A DNA stretch of 64,000 nucleotides. Source: Alphaproteobacteria bacterium. Lineage in GTDB: Bacteria > Pseudomonadota > Alphaproteobacteria > SMXS01. Positions within the stretch are counted from its first letter, which is position 1. The number at the start of each line of letters is the position of its first letter. Of this stretch, positions 37,201 to 46,447 are shown in pieces. Location of the stretch: positions 62,001 through 126,000 of the forward strand of contig JANQQJ010000005.1 of assembly GCA_028284945.1 (NCBI GenBank). Direction: 5' to 3'. The translations under genes were made by a program, and so were the position numbers. The notes beneath the pieces were generated by a model. The model made no database searches and had not been told where the DNA came from. It worked only from the letters and a program-made list of their open reading frames with translations.

Positions 37201-40200
37201 GGCGGTATTGAAGGATTCAAGCGCGATACCGTCCCGCGCTACATCGATCATGCCATGATTGGTGATGGTATTGGCTTGACCTGCCGCATTGATCCCGTCG
37301 AGGCCGACAATACCAGTCTCTGTGCCGGTGGTATCCACTACACCGCCAGCATCGTTCACCACCGTGTTGTTATTGTCGTCGAGCGAGATCCCATGGCCGT
37401 CGCCGGACTGAATGGTCCCGCCGGTATTGTTGATCGTGTTGCTTGCGCCCGTAACATCGACGCCATGGCCAGTGCCATCACCCTGATCGCCGCCGGTCAA
37501 GGTGCCCGAGTTGTTGAGCACATTGCCTTCGCCGGTGATGTCGACCGCGTCATTGCCTGCGGTGATCGTCAGGTCGGACGTGTTGTTGATCGTATTGTCG
37601 AAGCTGTGTGCGACGATACCGTCGTCCATAGCAATGATGGTGCCGTTATTGGTCACCGTGTTGCCGCCATCGAGGATGAAGAACAGGCCTTCGCCCTCCA
37701 CATCAATACCGACGACAATGCCGTCGTCATCGGATTCGATCAGGCCGTTGTTGACGATGCTGTTCTGTGCGATGCCAAAGATGCCGATATCGGTGGCTGT
37801 AATCTCAGCCCCTGCCGCGTTGGTAATGCTGTTAAAGCCATCGACTGAGATGCCCGTCTGAGCATCAATCGTGCCTTCATTGACGATGCCGGCGCGGCCA
37901 TCCTCGTCGAGGTCCATATTGTTGTTGAACCCGGCCAGAATGCCCACACCATCAGCCGTAATCGCACCGGTGTTGGTGATGTCATTGTTGTCGCCAGCGT
38001 CGATGCCGTCGCCACCTGCGATGATTGTCTCTGTTGAGCTGTTCTTTATGACGTTACCGGAGCCGATATTGATGCCGTCTCCCGCGACATCGATGGTGCC
38101 CTGATTGTCCACGGTGCCGTTGTCACCCAGGTTCAGGCCGTTACCATCCGGATTGTTGACGATGGCGTCGGGCTCAACAAACGTATCAAGCGCATCGTCT
38201 TCAACATTCGTGAAACCGTCCGGGTCGGTGCCGGTGCACAACACGTCAGAGCCGGTCTGAATGCAGCCTTCCAGGAACAGCACACCGATCTGAACGCTGT
38301 TCGGATTGATGATGATCTCAAAATTACCGATCTCATTGACATTATTGACCGTGTCGAACGCGCCTACCACGCCGTTAGCGGCGGTGATGATGGTAAAGAC
38401 ATCGCCGGTTTCGATGTTCTGGTCGACCAGGATGATGTCGAGCGTCCCGTCCAGAACAACCTCACCGCCGACGGCCAGCAAGTCGTTGGTCCCCGTTGGA
38501 CCGAATTCAATCTCCAGCACACCGTCTTGCGACTGCGTGAAGTCATCATTCACCGTCAGCATGCCGATTGACATGCCCGGCGTGACAGTACCGTTGTTCA
38601 CCACACTGCCATCGACTGTCCCCGTGCCGTTCAGCGCGCCGCCACCAGCGATCGTCAATCCGCCCGATGTCACCAACGTACTTTCTGCTGCAAGGGTCAG
38701 CGCACTGGTGCCGTCAATCGCAGACGTCCCGACGTCACTGCCGGTACCTGTTCCGGTTATAGCGGCGCCGTCCTGCACCGACAGGCTCTCGAAATTGATC
38801 GCTTCATCAAGCTCGAAGGTGCCCGTCCCTTGAAGAATAAGAGCGTCGGCGCCGCCGCCACCGTCGATTACGCTGTTGACCGTGCCGGTGGTGACATCGG
38901 TTCTGAACGTATCGGCACCGCCCGCCAGCAGCACATCTCCATTGATGGTGCCAGCATTAAAGACCACCTCATCACCACCGCCGCCGGCAATCGCCGTCGC
39001 AACACCTTCGATGACACCGCCCGCATTGTTGTTGACTGTGTTCGGCCCGAAACCGAGCAACGCGACGCCGACCCCACCCGTGCTGATCAGGTCACCGCTA
39101 TTGTTTATGGTGTTGTCAGTACCAAAAGACTCAATGGCATTGCTTGCGGCACCGCCGGTTGCATTAACCTCGCCGCCGGCGTTGTTGTTGATGGTCGAAT
39201 TGTTGAACAGATCGAAGCCATCATCGGCGACATTGAGCGTGCCGTTGTTATTGAGGGTCGACCCTGCACCGGAGTTCACAAAGAACCCGTCACCGTCAGA
39301 GTTGACCGTGCCATTGTTCGTGGCCGTGACCCCATCGTTGATCACAAAGCCCGCCACACCAAACAGCGCACCGCCGACATTAATCTCGCCATCATTGGTG
39401 GCGGTGCCGCCGCCAGCCTCGTTGAGACTGTTGACGATGATGCCCCTGGACTGAGTCGTGATTGTCGCATCCGCATGGTTGGTGACCGTCGACCCGGAAC
39501 CCGTGCTGATGCCGATATCGCGGGACATGATGGATCCAAAATTGTCCACCATATTGTCCGCGCCGGTTCTGATGCCTGCGTCAGAGGCAAAGTCCTCAGA
39601 ACTTGTCAACGTGACCGTGTCGATGGCGCCGCGGTTGGTAATGGTGTTACCGGTACCAGCCGTCAGGCTTGTCGCGATCCCGGCATCGAATGCCGTGATT
39701 GTGGCACCTGCCTCATTCGTGACCGTGTTATCGCTGCCAACGCCAATACCCGTGCCCTGCTGAGTGGCCGCCGTGCCGAGGATGGAGTTCCGGTCGCCGT
39801 CATTGGGCGCATTGGCCAGGCTGTTGCGGGCGAAAATCTCGCCCCGATTGGTGATGATGTTGTTGCTGGCGGCAAAGATACCGTCGACCTGTGAATCCAC
39901 CGTACCTTCATTGGTGATACCGAAGTTCCCGTCACCGTCCAGGTCCACATTGTTGTTCGACCGGGCATAAATGCCAAAGTCGAGTGCATCGATCCCCCCG
40001 GTATTGAGCACATCATTGCCGTCGCCCAGCGCCATGCCGTCGTCGCCTGCGTTAATGGTCTCGACGCTGGTGTTTTGGACGATGTTGTTGTTGCCTGCCC
40101 GGATGCCGTCGCCATCGACATCAATCGTTCCGGAATTGATGATTCCCTGGCTGGCAAAAGTGGCGTCCTGATTATAGCCGGACCCTGCGATGATGCCGTC

Positions 40201-43200
40201 GCCTTCGCCCATGATGGTTCCGGAACTCAGGATTTCGCTTTCGTCGCCAGCTTGGATACCCGCAGTTGTTGCGGAAATAGACCCCTTGTTGTCGATCAAA
40301 CCCTGGTCGGCCGTCAGGATGCCAACATCGCCAGCGGAGATACTTGAATCGCCGGACGTCCTGATGATGCTGAATGTGCCAGTAACCTCGATGCCGTCAT
40401 CGCCGGCATCGATAAGTCCGAAGTTCTGAATGACCGTTGCATTGCCCCCGGCACGGATCCCGTCTTCGGTCGCTGTGATGTCACCCGCAAAGCCACCGAA
40501 GAAATCCTGACCGTTGGTGATGTCGGCAAGTTCTCCGGCAATGATACCACTGCCGTCGCGGGCAATGATTGTGCCGCTGTTTGTAACGCCCTGGGTGAAA
40601 TCATCATTGTCCAGGTTGGAAAAGACGCCGTCCCCGACGACGATCCCATTTTTGGCAGCGTCAATGTCGCCGCGGTTTAAGACTTCGCCGGCACCATCGT
40701 TCTCGACCCCGTTATTGCCAGCGACAATTGTTGCACCCTCATGGTTGATGACAAGGCTGTCAAAGCCGGCCGTGATCCCGTTGTTACCGGCGGCGATAGA
40801 GCCCTTGTTGATGAAACCAAAGTCGCCGTCCTGGTCAACGTCGGCGACGACCACACCGCCGACCATTGTGCCGTTGCTGAAGTCGCCGCCGTTGATGCCG
40901 TCCAGTCCGGCCTCAATTGTTCCCGTATTCTCTGCTTCACTATTATCCCCGACCAGAATGCCATGACCATCTGCGATGATGGTCTGCGGAGAGGTGTTAT
41001 TTACCGCGTTTTCGTCACCGGTTTCGACACCGTTTCCGGCCGCGTTGATCGTGCCGTCAACCTGGGTGACATTGCCGTCGCCCAGTGTCAGGCCATTGCC
41101 TTCCGGGTTGAGAACCTGCGCGTCGGACAGGACAAGCACGTCAAGGCCTGTATCGACCGTATTGACGAACCCATCACCATCGATGCCTTCGCACAACACG
41201 TCGAGGCCCGTCTGCACGCAAGCGCCGAGCGCGAGGAAGACGATCTCCACCTCCATCTCGTTACCGGTCGTGTTGATCTGAACATCAAGGCCCGCAGGGG
41301 TGCCAACCGTATCGAAGGTGTTATCCAATATCCCGCCATCTGCGATAAGGAAGGTAAAGCTGTCGCCGACCGCGACATCTGTGTCGAACAGAATGATATC
41401 CAGGGTGCCGTCAAGGTCAGCCGTGCCGCTGATATCGATCAGGTCGTTGGAGCCGGTCGGGCCGATTTCCACCATAAGCACGCCGTCCGTGCCTTGTGAA
41501 AAATTACCATCGATCATCAAGGTGCCGATCGATTCGCCAGGCGAGACCATACCCTCGCTGATCAAATCGCTTTCGAGGGTGCCGTTGCCGTCAAGAGTGC
41601 CACCGGCAGAGATCGTCGTACCGCCCGATGCGGTAAGCGTGCTTCCGGCAGCCAGCGTTAGTGCACTTGTCTCGTCGATCGCCAAGCTGCCGATATCAGC
41701 GCTTGTCCCAGTCGCCGTGACGGCGCCGCCGCCAAGAACCGAAACGCCTTCAAAGTTAATGTATTCGGTGCCGATGTCTGTCAGGTCAAAGCTGCCGCTG
41801 CCGGTCAGGCCCAGATCGTCGATATCGTCACCGCCATCGACCACACTGTTCACGACCCCCATGCCAACATCGGTTGTGAAACTGTCGTTGCCCGCGCCCA
41901 ATAGAACGTCGCCATTGATCGTTCCGGCGTTCATCACGGTGTCAGACATTATCCCGCCCTCAATCGCCGTACCGCTGCGGCCTGTAATCGTACCGTGATT
42001 TTCGATCGAGAAACTGGAGGTCCCGAATGCAGAGGCCAGCACGGCCCGCTCCGCGCCCCTGACAAGGCCGCCTGCCTGGTTATTGAGCTCAAGATGGGTA
42101 CCGCCGCTGAGGCCAAATGCGTTCCGGCCTGTCGTGCCTGTACCATCGGGCGCATTGACGCCGCTTTCGATAGTGCCGCTGTTCTCAACCGAGAAGGTTC
42201 TTCCCTCATCGAGCGAAATAAAGATAGCGGAGGCGGGGGCTGATTCCGAATTCGAGATATCAACATCGACGAGGATATCGCCGGAATTGTCGAGCGTACC
42301 TATATGGGGATCGCCATCGTCCAGGAAGCTATCATTGATCCGCAAGGACTCACTGCCGGTCAGGATCATGCCCTGATTGTCGATCATGGTATTGGCATCG
42401 ACTTCGATGCCATCGCCATTGTTGTCGATCTGGGCGATGGTGCCGGTATTCACGATCACACTGTCGCCGCGAATATCAATGATGTTTGAGCCATTGCCGT
42501 TGATCAATCCGTGATTGGTCACGGTCCCGGCGCCATTGATATCGATGGATTCATCGTCGGCGGTGATCACGCCGGTCGCTTCGTTGGTGACGGTTCCGTC
42601 ACCGGAAAAGGCGATGGCGTCGAAACTGTCGAACCGGGTGCCCTCAGGCTGGGTCGCGATGATCGTCCCGGAGTTGGTCACCTGGCCTGATGCCGCGCTG
42701 ATGCCATTGCCTTCGGTCGAGGTGATCATGCCATGATTGATAACCATTGCGTTCTCGCCCAAACGGACCGCGTCGCCGACATCCTCGACATCCATGCTGT
42801 CATTGCCGGCTTGGATGGTGCCCGTCGCCTCGTTGGTCAGGGTGACATTGTCGCCATCCAGAACACCAAACGTCGCGCCGGTGACCGAGCCGGAATTGTT
42901 GATCGTAAACGGACCGACGCCTACAAGACGGATGCCGCTGCCGTCCTCGCTGGTGACGCTTCCGGCATTGTTGATCTGAACATTGTTTCCGCCGCTCGCG
43001 ATGGCAGATGCGTTCGCAAGGCCGCTCACAATGATAGTGCCGCCTTCATTATTATGGACGACGGCATCGGTCCCGACTTGAATACCACCCTCTATAGCTG
43101 TGATCAGACCATTGTTGGTCACGGTCACACCTTCACCATCAAAGTCGCTGATGCCTGAGTTTGAAGCATCAATGGTACCGTTGTTGATGGCGGCCGCGCC

Positions 43201-46035
43201 GCCAGACAAGCCAATGCCCGTCCCGATCAAACCGTCGACGACAATCGAACCATCGTTCGTGACGGATCCTGTTCCGTCTGGTCCGCCGTCGACAAAGACA
43301 CCAAAGGAGTCTGCATTGATGATGCCCGTGGCCGTGTTGACGACCTGGCCGCCAAAGCTTGCATCAATGCCGATGCCATCCGAGCTGATGGTACCAGAAT
43401 TGTCGATCTCGGCACCAACCCCCGCCTCGATGCCTTTCCCGACATTGTTGATCGTGCCCTGATTATCAATCATGGCACCATCACCAAGCTCAAGCCCGAT
43501 AGCCGCTGGATTAACCACCAGCGCGTCGCTTTCGACCAGAACGCTCAGGCCCGTATCGACGGTGTTCGAGAAACCATTGTTATCAATGCCTTCGCACAGC
43601 ACACTTAGTCCAGTCTGCTCGCAGCCGTCCAAAATGAGTGAAATGATTTCGATGTCGATCTGATTGGCGCCGACATTGATGGACACATCAAGGCCATTCG
43701 GTGTCGTGACCGACGCAAAGTCACCGTCCAGCACGCCGCCATCGGCGATCAGGAAGGTGAATGTGTCGCCGGGATTAACAAAGGGGTCGAACAGGATGAT
43801 GTCGAGCGTGCCATCCACGTCGGCCGTGCCGGAAATATCGATCAGGTCATTGGACCCGGTCGGTCCAATCTCAATCTGCAATACGCCGTCTGGTCCCTGG
43901 GTGAAATTCCCATCGACCATCAGGGTGCCAATGGAATTGCCGGGGGCCACCGCCCCGCCTGTCTGGTCAAGATCACCGACGGTGCCGGTGCCGCCCAGTG
44001 TACCGCCGGTTACGTTGGTATTGCCGGTTGAGAAATCACCATTGACCACGGCAGTGCCACTGACCACGTCGAGATCCAGGGTGCCTATGTTGGTTTGGCT
44101 CTCCTCAAGCGTGAAGGTGCCGGTGCCATTAACCTCAATGGTCTGAACACCGCGATATTGAATGCTCTCATCGTTCTGAGTGGATACTTGTGAAACATCG
44201 AAGGTGAAGCCCTGGTCGCCGCCGAGCCGCAAAGTCTGCGCGTTAATTACCGCACCGTTGATCGTGCTGCCGTTGCGGATCTCAACCACGTCATTGCCGA
44301 AACCCATATCGATAGCGATGCCACCTGTCCCGGTGATCGTCCCCGCATTGATAAGAACCTGATCGTCAAAACCACCGAAGGTGTCGGCAAAGACTCCCAT
44401 AAATCCCGTGATCTCACCGCCCGATTGATTGAAGAAACCGCCATCGATCGGTCCATTCAGCTCTACTCCAGCGCCATCGGTGTCACCGTCGCCATCAGTA
44501 TTGCCAGTAATGGTGCCGGCGTTAACGGCCTGGCCGCCTATTACATCACCAAGATCCAGACCGGTATCGCCAGAAATCTGAGCACCGGCCTCATTGGCAA
44601 AATTACCTGTAATTCGAAGAATGCCCAGGCCATCACCGCGGCCACTGTCGTCCGAATCACCCGTAATCGTGCCACGATTGATGACATCGCCATTGATGAA
44701 GGCGAAAAGATTTGCGCCCGAATCCGGCGCCGAGATGGTGCCCGTCGCTTCATTCACGAAGTCGCCATTGAGTGTGCCCGTCCCGATGGTGCCGATGCCG
44801 TCCTGGGTTGAGCTGGTGCTTTCGATACTGCCGGAATTGACGAAACCGCCCGAGATCTCCTGAAAGGTCACAGCCTGGCTGGAATCCATGATGCTGCCGG
44901 TGTTAGTAAAGCCATTGCCGATCACATCAATCGTCACATCGCCATCAAGAGTGCCGTGGTTGGCAAAACTGCCATCGAGCTGATTGATGTCAAACGCGCG
45001 GGCCCCCGCAGCAATCGACCCCTGGTTTTCGACGTCACCCAGAACCGTATCAATGCCGACACCGTCGAAGTCCGCGTCGATAGTGCCGGTTGCCGTGTTG
45101 AGGAAGTTTCCGCCAAGTTCTTCTAGATCCACCCCCGTACCAAAGGTCGCAATGGCGTTGGGATTAGCGATAATATCGCCAGCATTGGTGAAATTGCCAT
45201 CAATGCGCAGCAGCGAGATGCCGTTGTTACCGCCGCTGATCGTTGCACCTTCCTGATTCATGAAATTGCCGATGACAGTACCGTGATCGACAAAGCCAGA
45301 GGTGCCGCCACCCTGCGTAAACTGACTCAGCGTATCGCTGATGCCATCGCCGAGGCCGTCATTGTTGGTATCGCCGATGATATCGCCACTATTGATGAAA
45401 TCACCGCCAACACCGACGGAAATATCGCCCGGGAACTCCGTGGAGATTTGTATCGCGTTATTGCCGCCTGAAATGGACCCGGTATTGATGAAGTCGCCGG
45501 TGATCACGATCTCGGACCCATTGGATGTCTTGCCTACCCAGACACCGGTGATGCCGCCGGAAATCATGCCGTTGACGATCAGGTCTCCATCGACGGCGCC
45601 CGCAAGACGCAGAGCATTGCTGATTTCGCCGGTGTCTTGGATGGTCCCGTTGATCAGAACATCGCCGAGGACACTGCCGTCAGGTAGGGTGCCCTCAGGC
45701 AACGGAGGAACAGGAAATACCGGATCGCCTATCTGGATAACGCCGCCAACATTGCCTCTATCGGGATCGTCCTGATCATTGACCAAAACATCTGCATTGA
45801 TCGTCAGGCTTTGAATGGTGTCATCGGTCACGAAACCGTCGGGATCGTCGACCACATCAGGGGATTCGCCGCAGACTATGTTTGCAGGCGACGCTGCGTC
45901 AGCAGCGCATTGCGCCAATGCTTCTTCGCCGGCAAACACCGCCGCGGCCCAGATGGCGGCGGTCAGAAGAACTGCCCCTGTATTGGCCTTGCGATCTACG
46001 CGCGGAAATGACGTCGTGATAAACCCTTGAGGCAT
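34294..46035 (-). CDS. Giant autotransporter adhesin with four serial beta-helix passenger modules
   Basis: About 3,913 residues: long signal peptide (about 1-40, cleavage near ALA|Q), a huge passenger, and a C-terminal autotransporter beta-barrel (about 3,600-3,913, final residues GAKLRF with terminal aromatic Phe). The passenger is built of parallel beta-helix turns of the type NNGTI / NTGTI / VNHG spaced about 18-25 residues. Four modules are visible, opening at Cys43, Cys805, Cys1606 and Cys2591; modules 2-4 start with (C)xQTGxDVLC-GxDxDGF. Modules 1-3 close with SIGTLxVxGxFxQ...PTGSNDLIDISGTADxDGTLDIILFD. The start at 46035 is chosen because AGGGAGGGGG precedes it; an in-frame ATG at 46053 is six codons further upstream. 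A surface adhesin or biofilm role is inferred. Confidence 0.93.
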   Translation of the reverse strand: MPQGFITTSFPRVDRKANTGAVLLTAAIWAAAVFAGEEALAQCAADAASPANIVCGESPDVVDDPDGFVTDDTIQSLTINADVLVNDQDDPDRGNVGGVIQIGDPVFPVPPLPEGTLPDGSVLGDVLINGTIQDTGEISNALRLAGAVDGDLIVNGMISGGITGVWVGKTSNGSEIVITGDFINTGSISGGNNAIQISTEFPGDISVGVGGDFINSGDIIGDTNNDGLGDGISDTLSQFTQGGGTSGFVDHGTVIGNFMNQEGATISGGNNGISLLRIDGNFTNAGDIIANPNAIATFGTGVDLEELGGNFLNTATGTIDADFDGVGIDTVLGDVENQGSIAAGARAFDINQLDGSFANHGTLDGDVTIDVIGNGFTNTGSIMDSSQAVTFQEISGGFVNSGSIESTSSTQDGIGTIGTGTLNGDFVNEATGTISAPDSGANLFAFINGDVINRGTITGDSDDSGRGDGLGILRITGNFANEAGAQISGDTGLDLGDVIGGQAVNAGTITGNTDGDGDTDGAGVELNGPIDGGFFNQSGGEITGFMGVFADTFGGFDDQVLINAGTITGTGGIAIDMGFGNDVVEIRNGSTINGAVINAQTLRLGGDQGFTFDVSQVSTQNDESIQYRGVQTIEVNGTGTFTLEESQTNIGTLDLDVVSGTAVVNGDFSTGNTNVTGGTLGGTGTVGDLDQTGGAVAPGNSIGTLMVDGNFTQGPDGVLQIEIGPTGSNDLIDISGTADVDGTLDIILFDPFVNPGDTFTFLIADGGVLDGDFASVTTPNGLDVSINVGANQIDIEIISLILDGCEQTGLSVLCEGIDNNGFSNTVDTGLSVLVESDALVVNPAAIGLELGDGAMIDNQGTINNVGKGIEAGVGAEIDNSGTISSDGIGIDASFGGQVVNTATGIINADSFGVFVDGGPDGTGSVTNDGSIVVDGLIGTGIGLSGGAAAINNGTIDASNSGISDFDGEGVTVTNNGLITAIEGGIQVGTDAVVHNNEGGTIIVSGLANASAIASGGNNVQINNAGSVTSEDGSGIRLVGVGPFTINNSGSVTGATFGVLDGDNVTLTNEATGTIQAGNDSMDVEDVGDAVRLGENAMVINHGMITSTEGNGISAASGQVTNSGTIIATQPEGTRFDSFDAIAFSGDGTVTNEATGVITADDESIDINGAGTVTNHGLINGNGSNIIDIRGDSVIVNTGTIAQIDNNGDGIEVDANTMIDNQGMILTGSESLRINDSFLDDGDPHIGTLDNSGDILVDVDISNSESAPASAIFISLDEGRTFSVENSGTIESGVNAPDGTGTTGRNAFGLSGGTHLELNNQAGGLVRGAERAVLASAFGTSSFSIENHGTITGRSGTAIEGGIMSDTVMNAGTINGDVLLGAGNDSFTTDVGMGVVNSVVDGGDDIDDLGLTGSGSFDLTDIGTEYINFEGVSVLGGGAVTATGTSADIGSLAIDETSALTLAAGSTLTASGGTTISAGGTLDGNGTLESDLISEGMVSPGESIGTLMIDGNFSQGTDGVLMVEIGPTGSNDLIDISGTADLDGTLDIILFDTDVAVGDSFTFLIADGGILDNTFDTVGTPAGLDVQINTTGNEMEVEIVFLALGACVQTGLDVLCEGIDGDGFVNTVDTGLDVLVLSDAQVLNPEGNGLTLGDGNVTQVDGTINAAGNGVETGDENAVNNTSPQTIIADGHGILVGDNSEAENTGTIEAGLDGINGGDFSNGTMVGGVVVADVDQDGDFGFINKGSIAAGNNGITAGFDSLVINHEGATIVAGNNGVENDGAGEVLNRGDIDAAKNGIVVGDGVFSNLDNDDFTQGVTNSGTIIARDGSGIIAGELADITNGQDFFGGFAGDITATEDGIRAGGNATVIQNFGLIDAGDDGIEVTGTFSIIRTSGDSSISAGDVGILTADQGLIDNKGSISATTAGIQAGDESEILSSGTIMGEGDGIIAGSGYNQDATFASQGIINSGTIDVDGDGIRAGNNNIVQNTSVETINAGDDGMALGDGNDVLNTGGIDALDFGIYARSNNNVDLDGDGNFGITNEGTVDSQVDGIFAASNNIITNRGEIFARNSLANAPNDGDRNSILGTAATQQGTGIGVGSDNTVTNEAGATITAFDAGIATSLTAGTGNTITNRGAIDTVTLTSSEDFASDAGIRTGADNMVDNFGSIMSRDIGISTGSGSTVTNHADATITTQSRGIIVNSLNEAGGGTATNDGEINVGGALFGVAGFVINDGVTATNNGTVNSDGDGFFVNSGAGSTLNNNGTLNVADDGFDLFNNSTINNNAGGEVNATGGAASNAIESFGTDNTINNSGDLISTGGVGVALLGFGPNTVNNNAGGVIEGVATAIAGGGGDEVVFNAGTINGDVLLAGGADTFRTDVTTGTVNSVIDGGGGADALILQGTGTFELDEAINFESLSVQDGAAITGTGTGSDVGTSAIDGTSALTLAAESTLVTSGGLTIAGGGALNGTGTVDGSVVNNGTVTPGMSIGMLTVNDDFTQSQDGVLEIEFGPTGTNDLLAVGGEVVLDGTLDIILVDQNIETGDVFTIITAANGVVGAFDTVNNVNEIGNFEIIINPNSVQIGVLFLEGCIQTGSDVLCTGTDPDGFTNVEDDALDTFVEPDAIVNNPDGNGLNLGDNGTVDNQGTIDVAGDGINIGSGNVIKNSSTETIIAGGDGIDAGDNNDITNTGAITADGVGILAGFNNNMDLDEDGRAGIVNEGTIDAQTGISVDGFNSITNAAGAEITATDIGIFGIAQNSIVNNGLIESDDDGIVVGIDVEGEGLFFILDGGNTVTNNGTIIAMDDGIVAHSFDNTINNTSDLTITAGNDAVDITGEGNVLNNSGTLTGGDQGDGTGHGVDVTGASNTINNTGGTIQSGDGHGISLDDNNNTVVNDAGGVVDTTGTETGIVGLDGINAAGQANTITNHGMIDVARDGIALESFNTATNAADGTINAAGNGVFGVARNTIVNDGLIESDDDGIVVGIDIEGEGDFFILDGGNTVTNNGTIIAMDDGIVAHSFDNTITNTSDLTITAGDDGVDITGDGNVLNNSGTITGGTAGGANSHGVDITGDMNTVNNTGTIASLSAAAINASGNDILIDNAGGTITGGGMAPVAIQGAAGGQSVTNRMEGLITGDVLLGAGSDTYDLETGSVQDGAIDLGEDEGDTDTDQFILSGDGEGVFDGALAGAELLDKVDSGTFDLNGTITVDGVLMTRPVDVDNDGDGIADATVQVFDRVVGTTIQGGTLNIGGLILVDDDDDPETDPVLGPNTGATLVSPTVDVLPGARLGGHGTVVTDPSVLGGLFVSGAEADPLAPTGAQGVIAPGTSIGTLNVIGRVVFDSVQTSIINDVTVITNNGGRFEVDLNDTGGHDLLNVTAAGVATTDLGVPNDTTGPDGTPDGVTDSIDVEAVPTGDGTAVLGGTIDVILDPEFLDADQDGTPDLDADGKRIATADYTGQARVYDVLVAEGGVNSTFDTIAFDGGPNDGGVTVREDKPATVDVDETNRVQLFKGSIEYLADRVRITSIPDFEPSAQTVNQAATAGAIDGVTQYGLNTDPLHALAAQLGTSGDIPGGLDDLHGEWFNAFDEVGINISRTMMHQASLRSYEVRGGRRDNNAIAINVTDNSVTGASADDDRASFWLAGTFDFVEVDSNNGFIEYEFDTVSGYGGVDYLIDNNILIGITGGFGSTDVDFAGRAGEGDVDSWQVAGYASIFGPEWFVELSGGVGGMDIESTRDITFGTVNLSALADYNGDLSYVGGRGGYQFNLGDGFQVTPTVGLTYARVEQDGFTETGAAPVNLSIDETSFDSVRLEGVIRIAKTIRSGNGGWFTPYASVGVGHEFEDDLRAISGRFDGVLGSDFTVFGEVPRKTTALFGAGITAMIGSMLQLYFDYSGEIGGDYQDHAITGGAKLRF
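36879..37790 (-). repeat. Segmental duplication inside autotransporter module 4
   Basis: Two segments (about 37494-37790 and 36879-37171) encode nearly the same approximately 100 residues: LIESDDDGIVVGIDxEGE, FFILDGGNTVTNNGTIIAMD, DGIVAHSFDNTI and NTSDLTITAG. The period is about 620 bp. Differences are mostly synonymous or conservative, so the copies have diverged while kept functional. Confidence 0.8.
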
Positions 46036-46037
46036 GG

Positions 46038-46047
46038 CCCCCTCCCT
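46038..46047 (-). promoter_or_regulatory. Strong ribosome binding site of the autotransporter gene
   Basis: AGGGAGGGGG on the minus strand, two bases before the ATG at 46035 with its core at ordinary spacing. It lies after the alternative ATG at 46053, so it decides for the downstream start (MPQGFITT). Confidence 0.75.
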
Positions 46048-46238
46048 GATCATCTTTCGGAGCAGTTCGGCCCCGTCAAACTATGCAGCGGCACTGAATC
46101 GAGTCGCCGGCGCGATCACCTCTGATAGAGCACCTACAATACGCGTGCCCCATGCCCCTCACGCCTTCATGACCGGCATCTAATGGTGCCGCTTTAAGCG
46201 TTAGTATGACCCACAAGCGGGCGGAAAAAACAGAAAAA

Positions 46239-46253
46239 CTGTCAAAATGGCAG
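46239..46253. promoter_or_regulatory. Candidate operator palindrome
   Basis: CTGTCA-AAA-TGGCAG, a dyad with one mismatch, flanked by A/T-rich runs. On the minus strand it contains TTGACA, a good match to a -35 hexamer, although I see no clear -10 at 16-18 bp. Binding by the adjacent TetR protein is inference. Confidence 0.35.
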
Positions 46254-46330
46254 AGTTTTTTCTTTTTGAAAAAAAATGTTTCAGGCTGACAGCTTTTCCG
46301 AACCAAGCCTATCGCCAGCTTATTGCCCGC

Positions 46331-46370
46331 TAGGCCTGAACATTTTTCCTTATTGAAAAACACAGGCCTA
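46331..46370. promoter_or_regulatory. Dyad TAGGCCTG...CAGGCCTA upstream of the TetR gene
   Basis: Perfect 8-bp arms (46331-46338 and 46363-46370) with an inner TTTTTC / GAAAAA pairing around CTTATT. It forms a 40-nt imperfect hairpin. It could be a regulator-binding site, or an RNA hairpin in the leader of either gene. Confidence 0.4.
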
Positions 46371-46419
46371 AAAGGTCGTTCAGGAGGTACCAACAAGATC
46401 TGCCTGTAGGGCCGATGCG

Positions 46420-46447
46420 TTGTTTCAACGTCCGTTTGCGCTATAAG
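46420..46447 (+). promoter_or_regulatory. Possible promoter of the TetR gene
   Basis: TTGTTT (46420-46425), 16 bp, TATAAG (46442-46447). This is a partial sigma-70 match placed about 40 bp before the TTG start codon. Weak evidence by itself. Confidence 0.3.

Noticed and set aside
36307-37848. Long plus-strand open frame (513 codons) opposite the autotransporter gene
   Set aside because: It is the antisense of a highly repetitive gene with biased codons; other frames there are long too. It has no ribosome binding site or family motif.
38830-39894. Plus-strand open frame of 354 codons within the autotransporter gene
   Set aside because: Same cause: repeat structure of the opposite strand produces long open frames. 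The sequence has no domain features.
34294-46035. Many short, evenly spaced DNA repeats, CRISPR-like at first sight
   Set aside because: The repeats encode NNGTI/NTGTI beta-helix turns in one frame, vary in sequence and length, and have no spacer-repeat regularity or cas genes.
46382-46387. AGGAGG as the ribosome binding site of a leader peptide
   Set aside because: No ATG, GTG or TTG follows at a suitable distance.
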